Source: Stomoxys calcitrans (taxonomy: Eukaryota > Arthropoda > Insecta > Diptera > Muscidae). From it: DNA of 64,000 bases. The notes below the pieces were generated by a model, which was given only the letters and a program-made list of their open reading frames with translations, was not told where the DNA came from and made no database searches. The stretch lies in assembly GCF_963082655.1 (NCBI RefSeq), contig NC_081556.1, forward strand, positions 149,174,501 to 149,238,500, written 5' to 3'. Shown in pieces: positions 54,241-64,000 of this stretch. The position numbers and the translations under genes are program-made. Each line of letters starts with the position of its first letter. Positions within the stretch are counted from its first letter, which is position 1.

Positions 54241-55015
54241 CTTTAAGTAACAAATGACTATAACGTTACAACTGCGATCGAGCTTGCTCATCTGTGAAGT
54301 TCGACGAGAATCTGACTTTTAAATGGTTTTTTTCCTATGCTATTCTTTGAATAGAAAGCATTGAACAATGGTCTAAAGCCGGACAATATCCTGCAATGGA
54401 ATCTCAATTGACGAGAATCGCCAACTCCACGTATAAAAATGTGGCTGTAACAAAAACAATAAACACAAATTAATTTGTGTTTATGTTTTTATGTGGACAC
54501 TATTATGGGTGTAAGATTTCCATAGCAAGAAAGATTCGATCATCAAAGCTCAACTCGAGGAGAAAGAAGTGCAAAGTTCATTCTAGTTTATTTTCTGTTG
54601 TCTTGTGTTCTTGCTCGACCTTTACCCTTTGGTAAAGATATCGATTGGAGAGTCTCAGGGTGGCACCCGCTCCTTAAATGCTGACTGCCTATGATACTCG
54701 ATACGACAAGATGTGATATTGGAGCCCCTATAAATATCCAATGCTCTTAACGTTCCCACAGCGATCGGTTGTATGGACTTGAACAAGCTTGCTAACCTAT
54801 AAGGCTTGACGAGGATCGCTAATACGACACAACAAAATTCATTTTTATACACATATGACTATACACACTATTGTGGGTGTATGGTTTCCAACCTATGAAA
54901 AAGATATCGATTGGAGAGTCTCAGGGCGGCGCCCTCTTGCTTAAATGTTGGGTGCCCATGTCACTCGATACGACAAGGCGAGTTATTGGAGTCCATATTC
55001 ATGCTACTCACATAG
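54130..55015. repeat. Cluster of three related repeat segments
   Basis: The words GATATCGATTGGAGAGTCTC and CTCGATACGACAAG recur at about 54,140-54,250 (diverged), 54,637-54,790 and 54,899-55,010, separated by unrelated sequence. They look like a partly tandem duplicated SINE body. No coding content. Confidence 0.6.
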
Positions 55016-55019
55016 CTAC

Positions 55020-56190
55020 ATTATTACTTTAAATATAAACGTAAATTAGAAAAAGTTTGCAAAACAGGAACATTTCCGTTAACTCAAATTAGCTAACAGT
55101 TTACTTAAATCTAGCTTAATCCCATTATGGGTATGAAAACAAAAAAAAATATTACACTTCACTAGGTTGGATCCAATAAAATATTGTTGAGAAAAAGTAG
55201 TGAACGAAGTATCTGATTTAAAAAAAAATAAATGAATAAAAAAAATATGGCCAAAAGAAAATGGCGTTTATGACAATCCATGTTTCATTTAGTTTTTTTG
55301 TCTTGTGTTCTTGCTCGATCTTCATGATGAAGAAAGTAGTATCCTTTGATATACAAGCGGCCTTATTCACAAAACTTAAAAAGCCTAAAAATAGGTTTCT
55401 TTGACAGTTCTACAAAGGAAATCTGTCAAATAAACCCATTTCAAAAGTACATAAAGTTTTGTGAATACCGGTGGAAATATTTATTTATAAAAATATTTAT
55501 TACTCTTAATACTCCACCTTAATAGAAGCATCACAACATAACACATACACCCCTGTTTAATTGAAAATATTATGACAGATTTTCGGTTTCCCTCAAATAT
55601 GTAGGTTAGCAACACTCATTGAGTCTCATTTCAAGGCTGGTATTATGTTAGCTTTTCGTGATATTTTTCGCCGAATACTTTTTTTAGATAAAAGATTTTA
55701 AAACAAAAAAATTGCTCATTTCTTCCAGTAGGATATTCCCTCATTACTTATGGTAAAATTTTAATAAAACCGTTATTTTTTCGTTGATATTTGTGTATTG
55801 TGTATGTAAAATAAACATAGTACCAGCCTTCAGACGGAAATGTAAACATTGGGCGAGTATTAGAATCGACCTGCGCAATTTAATGAAAGTGGTTTTCGAG
55901 CCGGCCAAATATATGAGTATATACTTATATACTCATACTTTTTCGACTGACAGTGTACTGCCAAAGCAATAATAATATATATTTATTCTTAAAAAAAAAA
56001 TAATTTCTAATCAAACAGTGCAAAAGAAATTGGAATCTCAATACGGAGTGTAATATTCGTAGATACAAAATCACAAAACACTAATACACTCATATTTTTA
56101 TTGTGTTCTAATTAGAAATATCTTGATAACAATCAATATTTATCTATTTATAAGCAGCCTTAGAAAAAAATCTTTGATATTGAAACATAT
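55020..56190. other. Intergenic stretch upstream of Flo1
   Basis: AT-rich sequence with long A tracts and no recognised element apart from AAAATAGGTTTCTTTGACAG / CTGTCAAATAAACCCATTTC, a small inverted repeat around 55,390-55,445. It probably contains the Flo1 5' region. The open frame at 55,784-55,972 has no support. Confidence 0.45.
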
Positions 56191-56192
56191 AA

Positions 56193-59100
56193 ATGGCTTG
56201 GGGGTTTGTTACTTGCGGTCCCAACGAGGCACTTGTGGTTTCAGGTATGATGGTTTTAAAAACAATTTCGGAAATACCCAATCTGTGCATTAGTTGTAAA
56301 GCATGAGTATAATTTCATGAAGAAAAATGTAAATTAGAACAAATTTTGGTTATTTCCATAAATTGGTGATATCAGCTTTTTGACGTCATCCAAATTTATC
56401 GAAAAATTATCGAATCCTATGTCTTGCTATGCAAATGATGCTTGAAAAATCCATCCTACCGTTATAACGAATTCTTTTACTTGCATATTCATATTTCAGG
56501 ATGTTGCTACATGAAACCACTTTTAGTGCCTGGAGGTCGTGCATTTGTTTGGCCAACTATACAACAGGTTCAAAGGTAAATCAATAAAAGCTTCCAAAAA
56601 ATAATACAATAGAGAGGGATGCATATAAAATGGGATGCAATTCGGAGTCAATGTGGAAACAAGTTCTTAAATTAAGAATGAAAGTATTCAAACCAAAAAA
56701 AGGGCAAGTTTAATCCGTCTGGAATTGATTTGACGCCGCCATTTATACAATAAATTATGTGTGCTGTTTTGTGCTAGACCATTTAAAGTGGCAGTATTCC
56801 CTCAATATTAAGTTAAAAAAGATAACATTAATAACATAAACTTGTACAAATAGCAATAGAATGCGAGAAATATTCCCGCTGTCCCAAATTCCCATTTGCA
56901 TACAAATATCAGGTATTATTTTGTGGAATAGCCCATAAAAAAAAACTTCATTCACCATTCTCCTTGTCACTAACTCATTTTTCTCTTACAGAATTTCCTT
57001 GAATACTATGACACTGCAAGTTGAAAGTCCTTGTGTCTATACCAGTCAAGGTGTACCCATATCGGTGACTGGAATTGCCCAAGTGAAAATTCAAGGTCAA
57101 AATGAGGATATGCTTTTAACTGCATGTGAACAGTTTCTGGGTAAACCAGAATCTGAAATACGTCACATTGCTTTAGTCACTCTGGAGGGTCATCAACGAG
57201 CCATTATGGGTTCTATGACTGTGGAAGAAATCTACAAAGATCGCAAGAAGTTCAGCAAACAAGTGTTTGAGGTAGCCTCCTCGGATTTGGCCAATATGGG
57301 TATATCAGTGGTCTCATACACCATCAAAGATATACGAGATGAAGAGGCAAGTAATAAAATCAATGTAGCACGCATGTAACTAGAATTTTAATTTAGAATC
57401 TTTTGTTTATTTTATTTTTTCTTTTTCCATATCCTAATTTATTTAACATATGTATTTTGTATAACAATTATTACAGGGAGATTCAAAGGTAGGCATAATT
57501 TGTACATACCTACAACCTTGTGTCTGTTACCCGAAATGCAAATATAAATCGTATCCTCTCCCATTTGGGAGATTAATAAAAGAAAAACTAAAATCATTTG
57601 GATTATTTTCGTATTTTTTTGATTGATAAGACGAAAACCATTTTATTTTATAGCCTTGAATTTGGATTATAATTTAATTTTTTCAAAATTATCATCGTTT
57701 GAATTTATGTTCGAACAAAGTAAATTTTATCAATATCTTCGGTCTTGCTGCCAACTTCATGAATTTCTAACACCCAGTTTTGACCTGCACCAGCAATCCC
57801 ATGGCAGGCGGTTGTACGTACGTACACACTGATACAGCACCAGCACAATCCCATGGTAGCCGGTTGTACGTACCGGATTGACCCGATGGAGTTCTTCATC
57901 GGCAAGGACAGCCGCCTCAGTGTACAACACACTGCTACAACAACAACAAAGAGCACTTCTCTTCTTTCGAAGTTTCGACTTTCCCTGTTTCAGTAAAAAT
58001 GTTGTCGGTTTAGATGTCTTTCTGGCTGGTGCATATTTTTGAATTCTCACAACAAGTCCCAGCCATCATAAGTGGGACAAAGTGCAGCTTACTGGGAAAA
58101 TTGATAATATCTATTTCTTATAGACCTCCTGAAAGAACACCAGAAAAACAAATTTGAAGTCCTTTTTGGAAATAAAAAAAAATAGAAATTTTTCTGCAAG
58201 ATTAATTTTGGCCCATCGGATATTTTTGAATTCTCACAACAAGTCCTAGCCAACATATGAGGGACAAAGTGCAGCTTACTGGTAAATTTGATATCTATTT
58301 TTATATATCCCTTGAAATAACACCAGAAACACGAATTTGAAATTCTTTTGGATAGTGAAAAAATAGATCTTTTTGCTACAAGATTATTACATTCAACAAA
58401 CTGAGTTACTGACTGCATGCCTATCCCGCGACATTGATGGGAGAAAGTCAAAAAGATATTTTTTGCTTAATGAGATTCCATTTAATGCTTTCTATTCCAA
58501 GAATAGTATAGCAAAAAACATTGAAAAGTCAGCAAAAAGTGTGTTGTTGCTAGAAGCATTTGACTTGTTTCCTGCATCGCGATTTCATTTTCGACCAAGA
58601 AAAATCATCAGCATGAGATGTCAAATGGATAATGGTACTTTACAACTATTCCCACTAGAGTAAGTTGTAAAGCACACATCTGAATTTGAACAGGACTCTT
58701 TAAGACGACTTGTTTCATAAGCGCAATAGAAAACAAATCAAATCTTACTTCCCTTATTCAAATCCATCTTATCAAAACGATCAAATTGATAAACAAAAAT
58801 AAACAAAATTCTTTCTGATTCTAAATACGATGTTTTCTGCTTTTCGGGTGACATTATATGTATGTGTTGTTGTAAGGCGTTGGCTATTTGTTTTGTTTTG
58901 CTTGCTTTCGATTTTAATAGCAATTATATTTGTTTTCTACTCATATTAAATAAACTCTAATTAAAATGCTTATAAATTTAACCATGTAGGGATATTTGAA
59001 ATCTTTGGGTATGGCCCGAACAGCTGAAGTGAAACGTGATGCCCGTATTGGCGAAGCTGAAGCTCGTTGTGATGCCCAAATTAAGGAAGCCATAGCCGAA

Positions 59101-60185
59101 GAACAACGCATGGCTTCACGTTTTCTAAATGACACCGAAATCGCAAAGGCCCAAAGAGATTTCGAAATTAAGAAGGCTGCCTACGACGTTGAAGTTCAAA
59201 CGAAAAAAGCTGAAGCTGAAATGGCCTACGAACTTCAGGCGGCCAAGACTAAGCAACGCATCAAGGAGGAACAAATGCAAGTCAAGGTAATTGAGCGCAC
59301 CCAAGAAATTGCAGTGCAACAGCAGGAAATTCAAAGACGTGAAAAGGAACTTGAGGCCACAGTGCGTCGTCCTGCGGAAGCAGAAAAATATCGCTTGGAG
59401 AAAATTGCTGAGGCCAATAAAATGCGCATTGTCATGGAGGCTGAGGCAGAAGCTGAATCGGTATGTACTTAAAAAAAACACATGTATGTACTTTAGTTGT
59501 AATCAATTCTCTATTTTAGATCAAAATACGTGGTGAAGCTGAAGCTTTTGCCATTGCCACAAAAGCAAAAGCTGAGGCCGAACAAATGGCCCAAAAAGCC
59601 GAAGCTTGGAGAGAATATCGTGAAGCTGCCATGGTTGAAATGTTGTTGGACACATTACCAAAGGTATGTGCGGCTTTAAAAGTATATTATTATTTTATAT
59701 TAATTTTTTTTTATTATCTCTATTGCTCAGGTGGCCGCTGAAGTTGCTGCTCCACTCTCACAGGCCAAGAAAATTACCATGGTCTCTAGTGGACAAGGAG
59801 AAATTGGTGCCGCTAAACTCACAGGCGAAGTTTTGCAGATTGTTAACAAAGTACCAGAGCTGGTCAAGAATATAACTGGCGTCGATATCGCTAGGGTACG
59901 TCCCAATCCAGCATTTATATAAACTATTCCCTCACAACTACCACAAGAACCAAACACAAATGGTGTACTCTACCATTGAGACAGACAAACCAGACATCGA
60001 GCTAACCCAAAGCAACAAAAGACTTTTTAAGGCAGCTAACAATCTCTCTATTACACACCACTTCACTCCCTCCATTGCCCCTACTCTTTTCTTCTAACTA
60101 ATAACAACAAGTTGTAAAAAATTCTTTTTTAAATTGGTACTTTTTTTGTTTTCTTTTTTATTTTCAGTCTGTGCATGCTGCTTAA
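56193..60185 (+). CDS. Flo1: Flotillin-1 (reggie-2)
   Basis: Membrane scaffold protein of lipid microdomains that oligomerises with flotillin-2. Exons 56,193-56,244, 56,500-56,575, 56,992-57,346, 58,990-59,460, 59,520-59,663, 59,731-59,895 and 60,168-60,185 keep frame and give 426 aa, the usual length. N-terminus [18 protein letters not shown]. The SPFH/PHB domain covers about 1-190. A long coiled coil rich in Glu-Ala repeats (for example [20 protein letters not shown]) covers about 190-360. The C-terminus is [19 protein letters not shown]...SVHAA. Intron 3 must use a GC donor (GAG|GCAAGT) because GAG GGA TAT TTG is the conserved join. The residue aligned to the palmitoylated Cys34 of human FLOT1 is Thr37; C8, C19 and C20 remain candidate acyl sites. 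Reading through the last donor would give a different tail ending at 59,922. Confidence 0.97.
57480..57491 (+). other. Candidate 12-nt micro-exon in Flo1 intron 3
   Basis: GGAGATTCAAAG is preceded by TTATTACAG and followed by GTAGGC, both good splice-site contexts, and its length keeps frame. Inclusion would insert Gly-Asp-Ser-Lys between ...RDEE and GYLKSLG. The 426-aa form without it already matches the family length, so it would be an alternative exon at most. Confidence 0.3.
57797..57955 (-). repeat. ~100-bp dispersed module, partly duplicated, in Flo1 intron 3
   Basis: CAATCCCATGGCAGGCGG and, 50 bp on, CAATCCCATGGTAGCCGG; then CGTACCGGATTGACCCGATG, TTCATCGGCAAGG and CACACTGCTACAACAACAAC. 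The first part is duplicated. Same family as 21,852, 41,243 and 49,771. Confidence 0.7.
58030..58395 (+). repeat. Tandem duplication of ~180 bp in Flo1 intron 3
   Basis: Two adjacent copies share TATTTTTGAATTCTCACAAC, then AAGTCC.AGCCA, GGGACAAAGTGCAGCTTACT, a segment ending ATATCTATTT, ACACCAGAAA and CTACAAGATTA-like ends. First copy about 58,030-58,205, second about 58,215-58,390. Divergence of roughly one in ten bases suggests an old duplication. The antisense frame at 58,089-58,451 is a consequence of it. Confidence 0.75.
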
Positions 60186-60890
60186 AAGTATGACTCGTAG
60201 AATTCGTATTGGAAAAAAACAAAAAAATCAACAATTTTATTACATAATTTTTACAAAACAAAAACACAATACATTTATGACACATGAATTATGATTGATT
60301 GATGATGATTCAAAGATAACGCCTCACCTAAAGGTGGCAACCATTCATCAATTATCTGATCCTTTCCTACTTTTGTTAGCTTTTGATACTTTTCCTTATC
60401 GTAAATATATTAAAAAAAAACTTGCATTTATATCACAAAAACTAACATCATCAACCATCAGAATTCGTGGATTTACTTTTCGCACACACAAGTTTTCTCA
60501 TAAAAAAGAAAAAACAAAAAAAAAAAAACGAAAACAAAGTTTCTTTTCTCTTGCATTTGTTTTTGCTAATATATTAACAAAATTACATATTTTTTAAAGA
60601 AAATTTACAGAAGAGGGTATTTAAAAATAGAAATATACACTTGTATTTTGTACTTTTCGTGTACTAACAAATGACAAAACCAAAAAAAAAAAAACAACAA
60701 AAAACAATGATTGTATGTAATTGTATCTTTCATGTCAACAAAATATATACTCTTTTTGTATAAACAAATATTTTTGAGAAGTTGATTTTATTTGAACGAA
60801 AGGTACTACAAAATATTTAAGGACAAAAGGTTAATGCAACCTGACTTAAATTTTTGCCAATTTTTTTTAGTTATTTAAAGGCATTCAGTA
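60186..60890 (+). other. Probable Flo1 3' untranslated region and downstream sequence
   Basis: A-rich stretch after the Flo1 stop with repeated AAACAAAAA tracts and several ATTAAA/ATATTA-type signals, and no gene. The open frame at 60,295-60,597 is low-complexity and lacks any domain. Confidence 0.5.
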
Positions 60891-60898
60891 TTTATCCA

Positions 60899-61105
60899 AG
60901 AGCCGGTGCCACCCGGTCTCTCACTGAGATTCTCCACTCGATACAGCTGATTGTCCGCGACTGCAGCAACTCCATATGGAGCATTCCACTATCCGCAAAC
61001 TGTGGACGCGCCCAGTAGCTCCCTATGCTTTTCGTGATAGCGAAGAACACCATACCGATAGGAACACAAAGTTCCAGCCTGTGTGATTCTCATAGTTATC
61101 CCGTG
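60899..61105 (-). repeat. Dispersed repeat similar to 22,370-22,530
   Basis: Shares GAGCCGGTGCCACCC, ATATGGAGCATTCCAC, CGCAAACTGTGGACGCGCCC-like and TTCCAGCCTGTGTG wording with the repeat in MED23 intron 8. The TCCACTATCCGCAAACTG part is the inverse of the SINE body near 54,072. Non-coding. Confidence 0.6.
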
Positions 61106-61244
61106 CTGGGATTATTGGTGTTGTTCAATGCAATTGAATTCGCTTTAGTGCAATGTCGATAAACTGAAAATACCGTTTAACTGAAAATTTCTCACAATCT
61201 AAATTAAATTTTTGTATGAAACTAGTATTACATATGTAAAAAAG

Positions 61245-62985
61245 TTATAACTTTGGAAAACTATCTGGAAATGAAACAAAACGAAACAAGGTTTCTTTGT
61301 CTGCACCCCAAGTGCTGCCAGCAAGTGACTTGAGGACCTTGTTTCTACTTTTGACTTTATCGCAGATTTCTGTGGCATGTGAGGAGAATGTGTAAGAGCT
61401 GTCAAATGTGACGCCAAGTATTTTGAGACTCTTGATGGTCGGAATCATTTCTCCATCGACCATCACAGTCAGCTCAGTATTCACCTGACACGTATTTGTA
61501 GTGAACAATGTGGCTGAAGATTTGGTGGCGGATATCTTCAGATTTCTTGCAGCGAAATATGAGGCAAGCTCGTTGAGCGTCTTTGCCACTGGTGAGAGAA
61601 GGGAGATCCGTCTGTAAGACTTCCCCAAACTCGGGTCTTTTCCAGGCTTGAGTAGCGGGATCACTCTGCCCATTTTCCAGACATCGGGAACTATAAGAGT
61701 GTTCAATGACAGGTTGAGGACAGTGGTAAGGTATTCAACTCCAGGTAAATCCAGATTCTTCAACATCAATGTAGAGATTCCGTCGGGGCTTAACGCCTTA
61801 GAAGATTTGGCGCCACGGATGACATTCGTAACATCGCCCACGGTAAATTGTGACGCCTGTTCATCGGCTCGGAGACCACGAATACGGCGAATGGATCTCC
61901 TCCTTGCCCTGTCTCTCTCGGGAAGCACAATAAATTGACGGTTGAACAACCTGGCGCATCTCTTCGGATCAGTCACGGTTATTTCGCCAAAAGTGACTGA
62001 GTCCTGTCATCCCGTCTACCGGGGTTCGAGAGTGACTTAACAGTAGCCCACAGTTTGCCTACACCGGTGCCTAAGTTACATTGCTCCAAGTGTTCTAGCC
62101 ACAAATCCCGCTTATGTTCGTTGACTACCCTATTTATTTCCAGATTCAGCTCGCTGATTCTGGGGTTAGCGGGGTCCATAGCACGAATCACATCACGCTC
62201 TTTTGCGAGTACCACTGCTTGCGCCGGGAAATTGGGTCACACTTGGGGTATTCGACCGGCTGGTATAAAGCGAGCGGCTGCTTCGTTGATGATGTCTCGG
62301 AATTTCCTCTCGGCCACAAGCACATCAGAGGGGGGTGGCAGTTCACTGAAGCGGCGATTGGTATACTCTCTGAAGCCAGTCCAATCGGCCTTCTTATAAT
62401 TGATAAACGTCCGGCGCTCAGAGGTAATGAAGTCGGGTGGTCGGTCGATGGTGAGAATTATGGGGAGGTGGTCTGACCCCAAAGAGATGACGGCTTGCCA
62501 GGATACGTCACTCAGGAGATCAGGGGATGCAATTGAGATGTCTGGCGAGCTGCTGCAACTCCTCGTAATCCTAGTGGGGGCATCCTCATTCCCCGTGCAA
62601 AACGTAGAGCTATCAATATGCTCTGCCAAAGCTATGCCACGCTTACCTAGGGGAGAATGCCATGACGTGTGATGCGCATTAAAGTCCCCTAGAACCAGAC
62701 GATTATGGCCAGATAGCAACCCACTTATGTCGGGGTTGTAAGGCTGGCCATAAATCGGGACACAGCTACCAAGCGGCGGTATATACACGTTGTATAGCTC
62801 TATTTCGGCAGTACCAGACCTGACTGCTATCCCCATGCATTCCATGTAGGGGTCACTAGCGTCAAGCGCAGGCGAGATAGGTCTAACTGCACGGATTGGT
62901 GTATTACGAAGGCCAATCCCCCACCTCCATTCCTTGAGCGATCCTTCCGTAGCACATTGTATGCGTACAACCGGCTGCCAGCCAG
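61245..62985 (-). pseudogene. Internally deleted, frameshifted LINE
   Basis: From high to low coordinates: endonuclease pieces (NGGGGLAF near 62,915, then after a frame change VYIPPLGSCVPIYG, LVLGDFNAHHTSW and LGSDHLPIILTID, 62,845-62,237); a linker frame with KRDLWLEHLEQCN (62,215-61,979); then RT fingers (VIPLLKPGKDPSLGKSYRRI) followed directly by post-catalytic sequence (NELASYFAARNLKIS, LKILGVTFD). The block containing the YADD active site is missing, with the deletion near 61,573. At least two frame breaks and the deletion make it inactive. It differs from the intact LINE in Rme-8. Confidence 0.85.
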
Positions 62986-62999
62986 CTTTTGGGTATAAA

Positions 63000-63070
63000 T
63001 GGGTATATACCCGGGTATTTACCCAATTTACCGGCTAAATACCTTTGGGGTATTTACCCATCGCCCATCT
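63000..63070. repeat. GGGTATNTACCC short inverted motifs
   Basis: GGGTATATACCC, GGGTATTTACCC and TGGGGTATTTACCC follow one another within 70 bp, each self-complementary or nearly so. No function is apparent. It lies next to the truncated end of the 61-63 kb LINE. Confidence 0.6.
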
Positions 63071-63289
63071 CTATGTATGTCCCTATTGTGTTAGGGACCA
63101 CACAACACACGTCACCTGTTTAACTGTCCGGCCAGACCCACTCGTCTCGGACTCAGATCCCTCTGAACGCACCACATCTTAGTAGCAGAGTTCCTGGATC
63201 TGGATACTCAACAGAATTAAGCAGACGAAAGATGGAACACAACACACTGCTAAAACAACTACAACTTTTGGTAAAATTTAACTAAAATA

Positions 63290-64000
63290 TTGGGTTGCCC
63301 AAAAAGTAATTGTCGGTAATATAGTAGTAATATAGTCGGCGTTGACAAATTTTTTCAACGGCTTGTGACTCTGTAATTGCATTCTTTCTTCTGTCAGTTT
63401 TCAGCTGTTACTTTTTGCTTGCTTTAGAAAAGAAGTGCGCGAAATTTTGTTTACATTTGTTTGTTTGGTGTCAATTTTAATATGGGTACCACATGTATTG
63501 AAAGAAATTCATTTAACAAACCGAATCAACGCTTGTGATATGCACCTTAAACGCAATGAATTCGATCCGTTTTTAAAACGAATCATAACTGGAGATGAAA
63601 AATGGATTGTTTACAATAACGCTAGTCGAAAACGATCATGGTCCAAGCATGGTGAACCAGCTCAAACCACTTCAAAGGCTGATATCCACCAAAAGAAGGT
63701 TATGCTGTCTGTTTAGTGGGATTGGAAGGGTGTTGTATATTTTGAGCTGCTTCCAAGGAACCAAACGATTAATTCGGATGTTTACTGTCAACAATTGGAG
63801 AAATTGAATACAGCCATCAAGGAGAAGCGACCGGAATTGGTCAATCGTAAAGGTATCATATTCCACCAGGATACCGCTAGACCACACACATCTTTAAGCT
63901 TGGCTAGGAACTTTTAATGCATCCACCATATAGCCCTGACCTTGCACCATCAGACTACCATTTATTTCGATCTTTGCAGAACTCCTTAAATGGTAAAACT
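63290..64000 (+). pseudogene. Broken mariner transposon, continues past the window
   Basis: Begins with TA then TTGGGTTGCCCAAAAAGTAA, the same terminal repeat as the MITEs, followed by GTCGGCGTTGACAAATTTTT and TGTGACTCTGTAATTGC. Coding similarity starts at about 63,490 with HVLKEIHLTNRINACDMHL, so the DNA-binding N-terminal domain is deleted. Catalytic Asp codons of the mariner D,D34D triad are visible in TGDEKWIVYNN, FHQDTARPH and SPDLAPSDYHLF. A TAG stop interrupts the frame after KKVMLSV (63,714-63,716) and a frameshift follows near 63,910. The copy is therefore non-functional as read. Confidence 0.9.

Noticed and set aside
58373..58663. 96-codon plus-strand frame in Flo1 intron 3
   Set aside because: It begins in the duplicated repeat, has no recognisable domain and is interrupted by nothing that looks like a gene structure. 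It may be a decayed transposon fragment; not enough to call.
60295..60597. 100-codon frame downstream of Flo1
   Set aside because: Lysine- and phenylalanine-rich translation of A/T tracts in the probable 3' untranslated region.

Overview
The window looks like nuclear DNA of a higher (calyptrate-type) fly. It is AT-rich, has short spliceosomal introns, holds five recognisable single-copy genes whose exon chains keep frame throughout, and is crowded with dipteran transposable elements (copia, I/LOA-type LINEs, mariner and several MITE families). The species cannot be named from sequence alone; a muscid such as Musca or Stomoxys is my inference from protein similarity and repeat content.

Layout. 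Positions 1-11,950 hold no gene I can support. This stretch is a field of short non-autonomous elements: families I call A (ends CAGGTAGTG/CACTACCTG), B (GGTGGTCTCA/TGAGACCACC), C (CCCCGTTTACAC), D/E (a fold-back) and G, plus two mariner-derived MITEs, many nested in one another. Caf1-105 (CAF-1 p60 subunit) is at 12,005-14,493 on +. A decayed 29-bp repeat array (14,650-16,055) separates it from MED23 (24,469-16,193, -, 18 exons, 1,430 aa). One MED23 intron carries about 1 kb of a homogeneous 19-bp satellite and another carries a LINE remnant. An intact copia element with identical 180-bp LTRs (25,022-29,443) sits between MED23 and a small unrecognised two-exon membrane-protein gene (29,490-29,938, +). 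Rme-8 (DNAJC13) follows at 50,909-30,371 on -, with 22 exons and 2,424 aa. Its 9.8-kb second intron holds a full-length LINE inserted into a mariner MITE. Cdk5 (52,128-53,197, +, 4 exons, 292 aa) lies head-to-head with Rme-8. Flo1 (flotillin-1, 56,193-60,185, +, 7 exons, 426 aa) follows. The window ends in an internally deleted LINE (about 61,245-62,985) and a broken mariner transposase (63,290-64,000) of the same family as the MITEs.

The host genes are unrelated housekeeping genes (chromatin assembly, Mediator, endosomal co-chaperone, neuronal kinase, membrane scaffold), not an operon. I see no CRISPR array, no rRNA gene, no convincing functional tRNA gene and no prokaryotic defence system. 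The less ordinary observations are the layered element insertions, which give a relative chronology; two introns that the conserved frame forces to be GC-AG; the satellite whose every unit is a small inverted repeat; and the copia insertion into what was probably a roughly 600-bp shared promoter.
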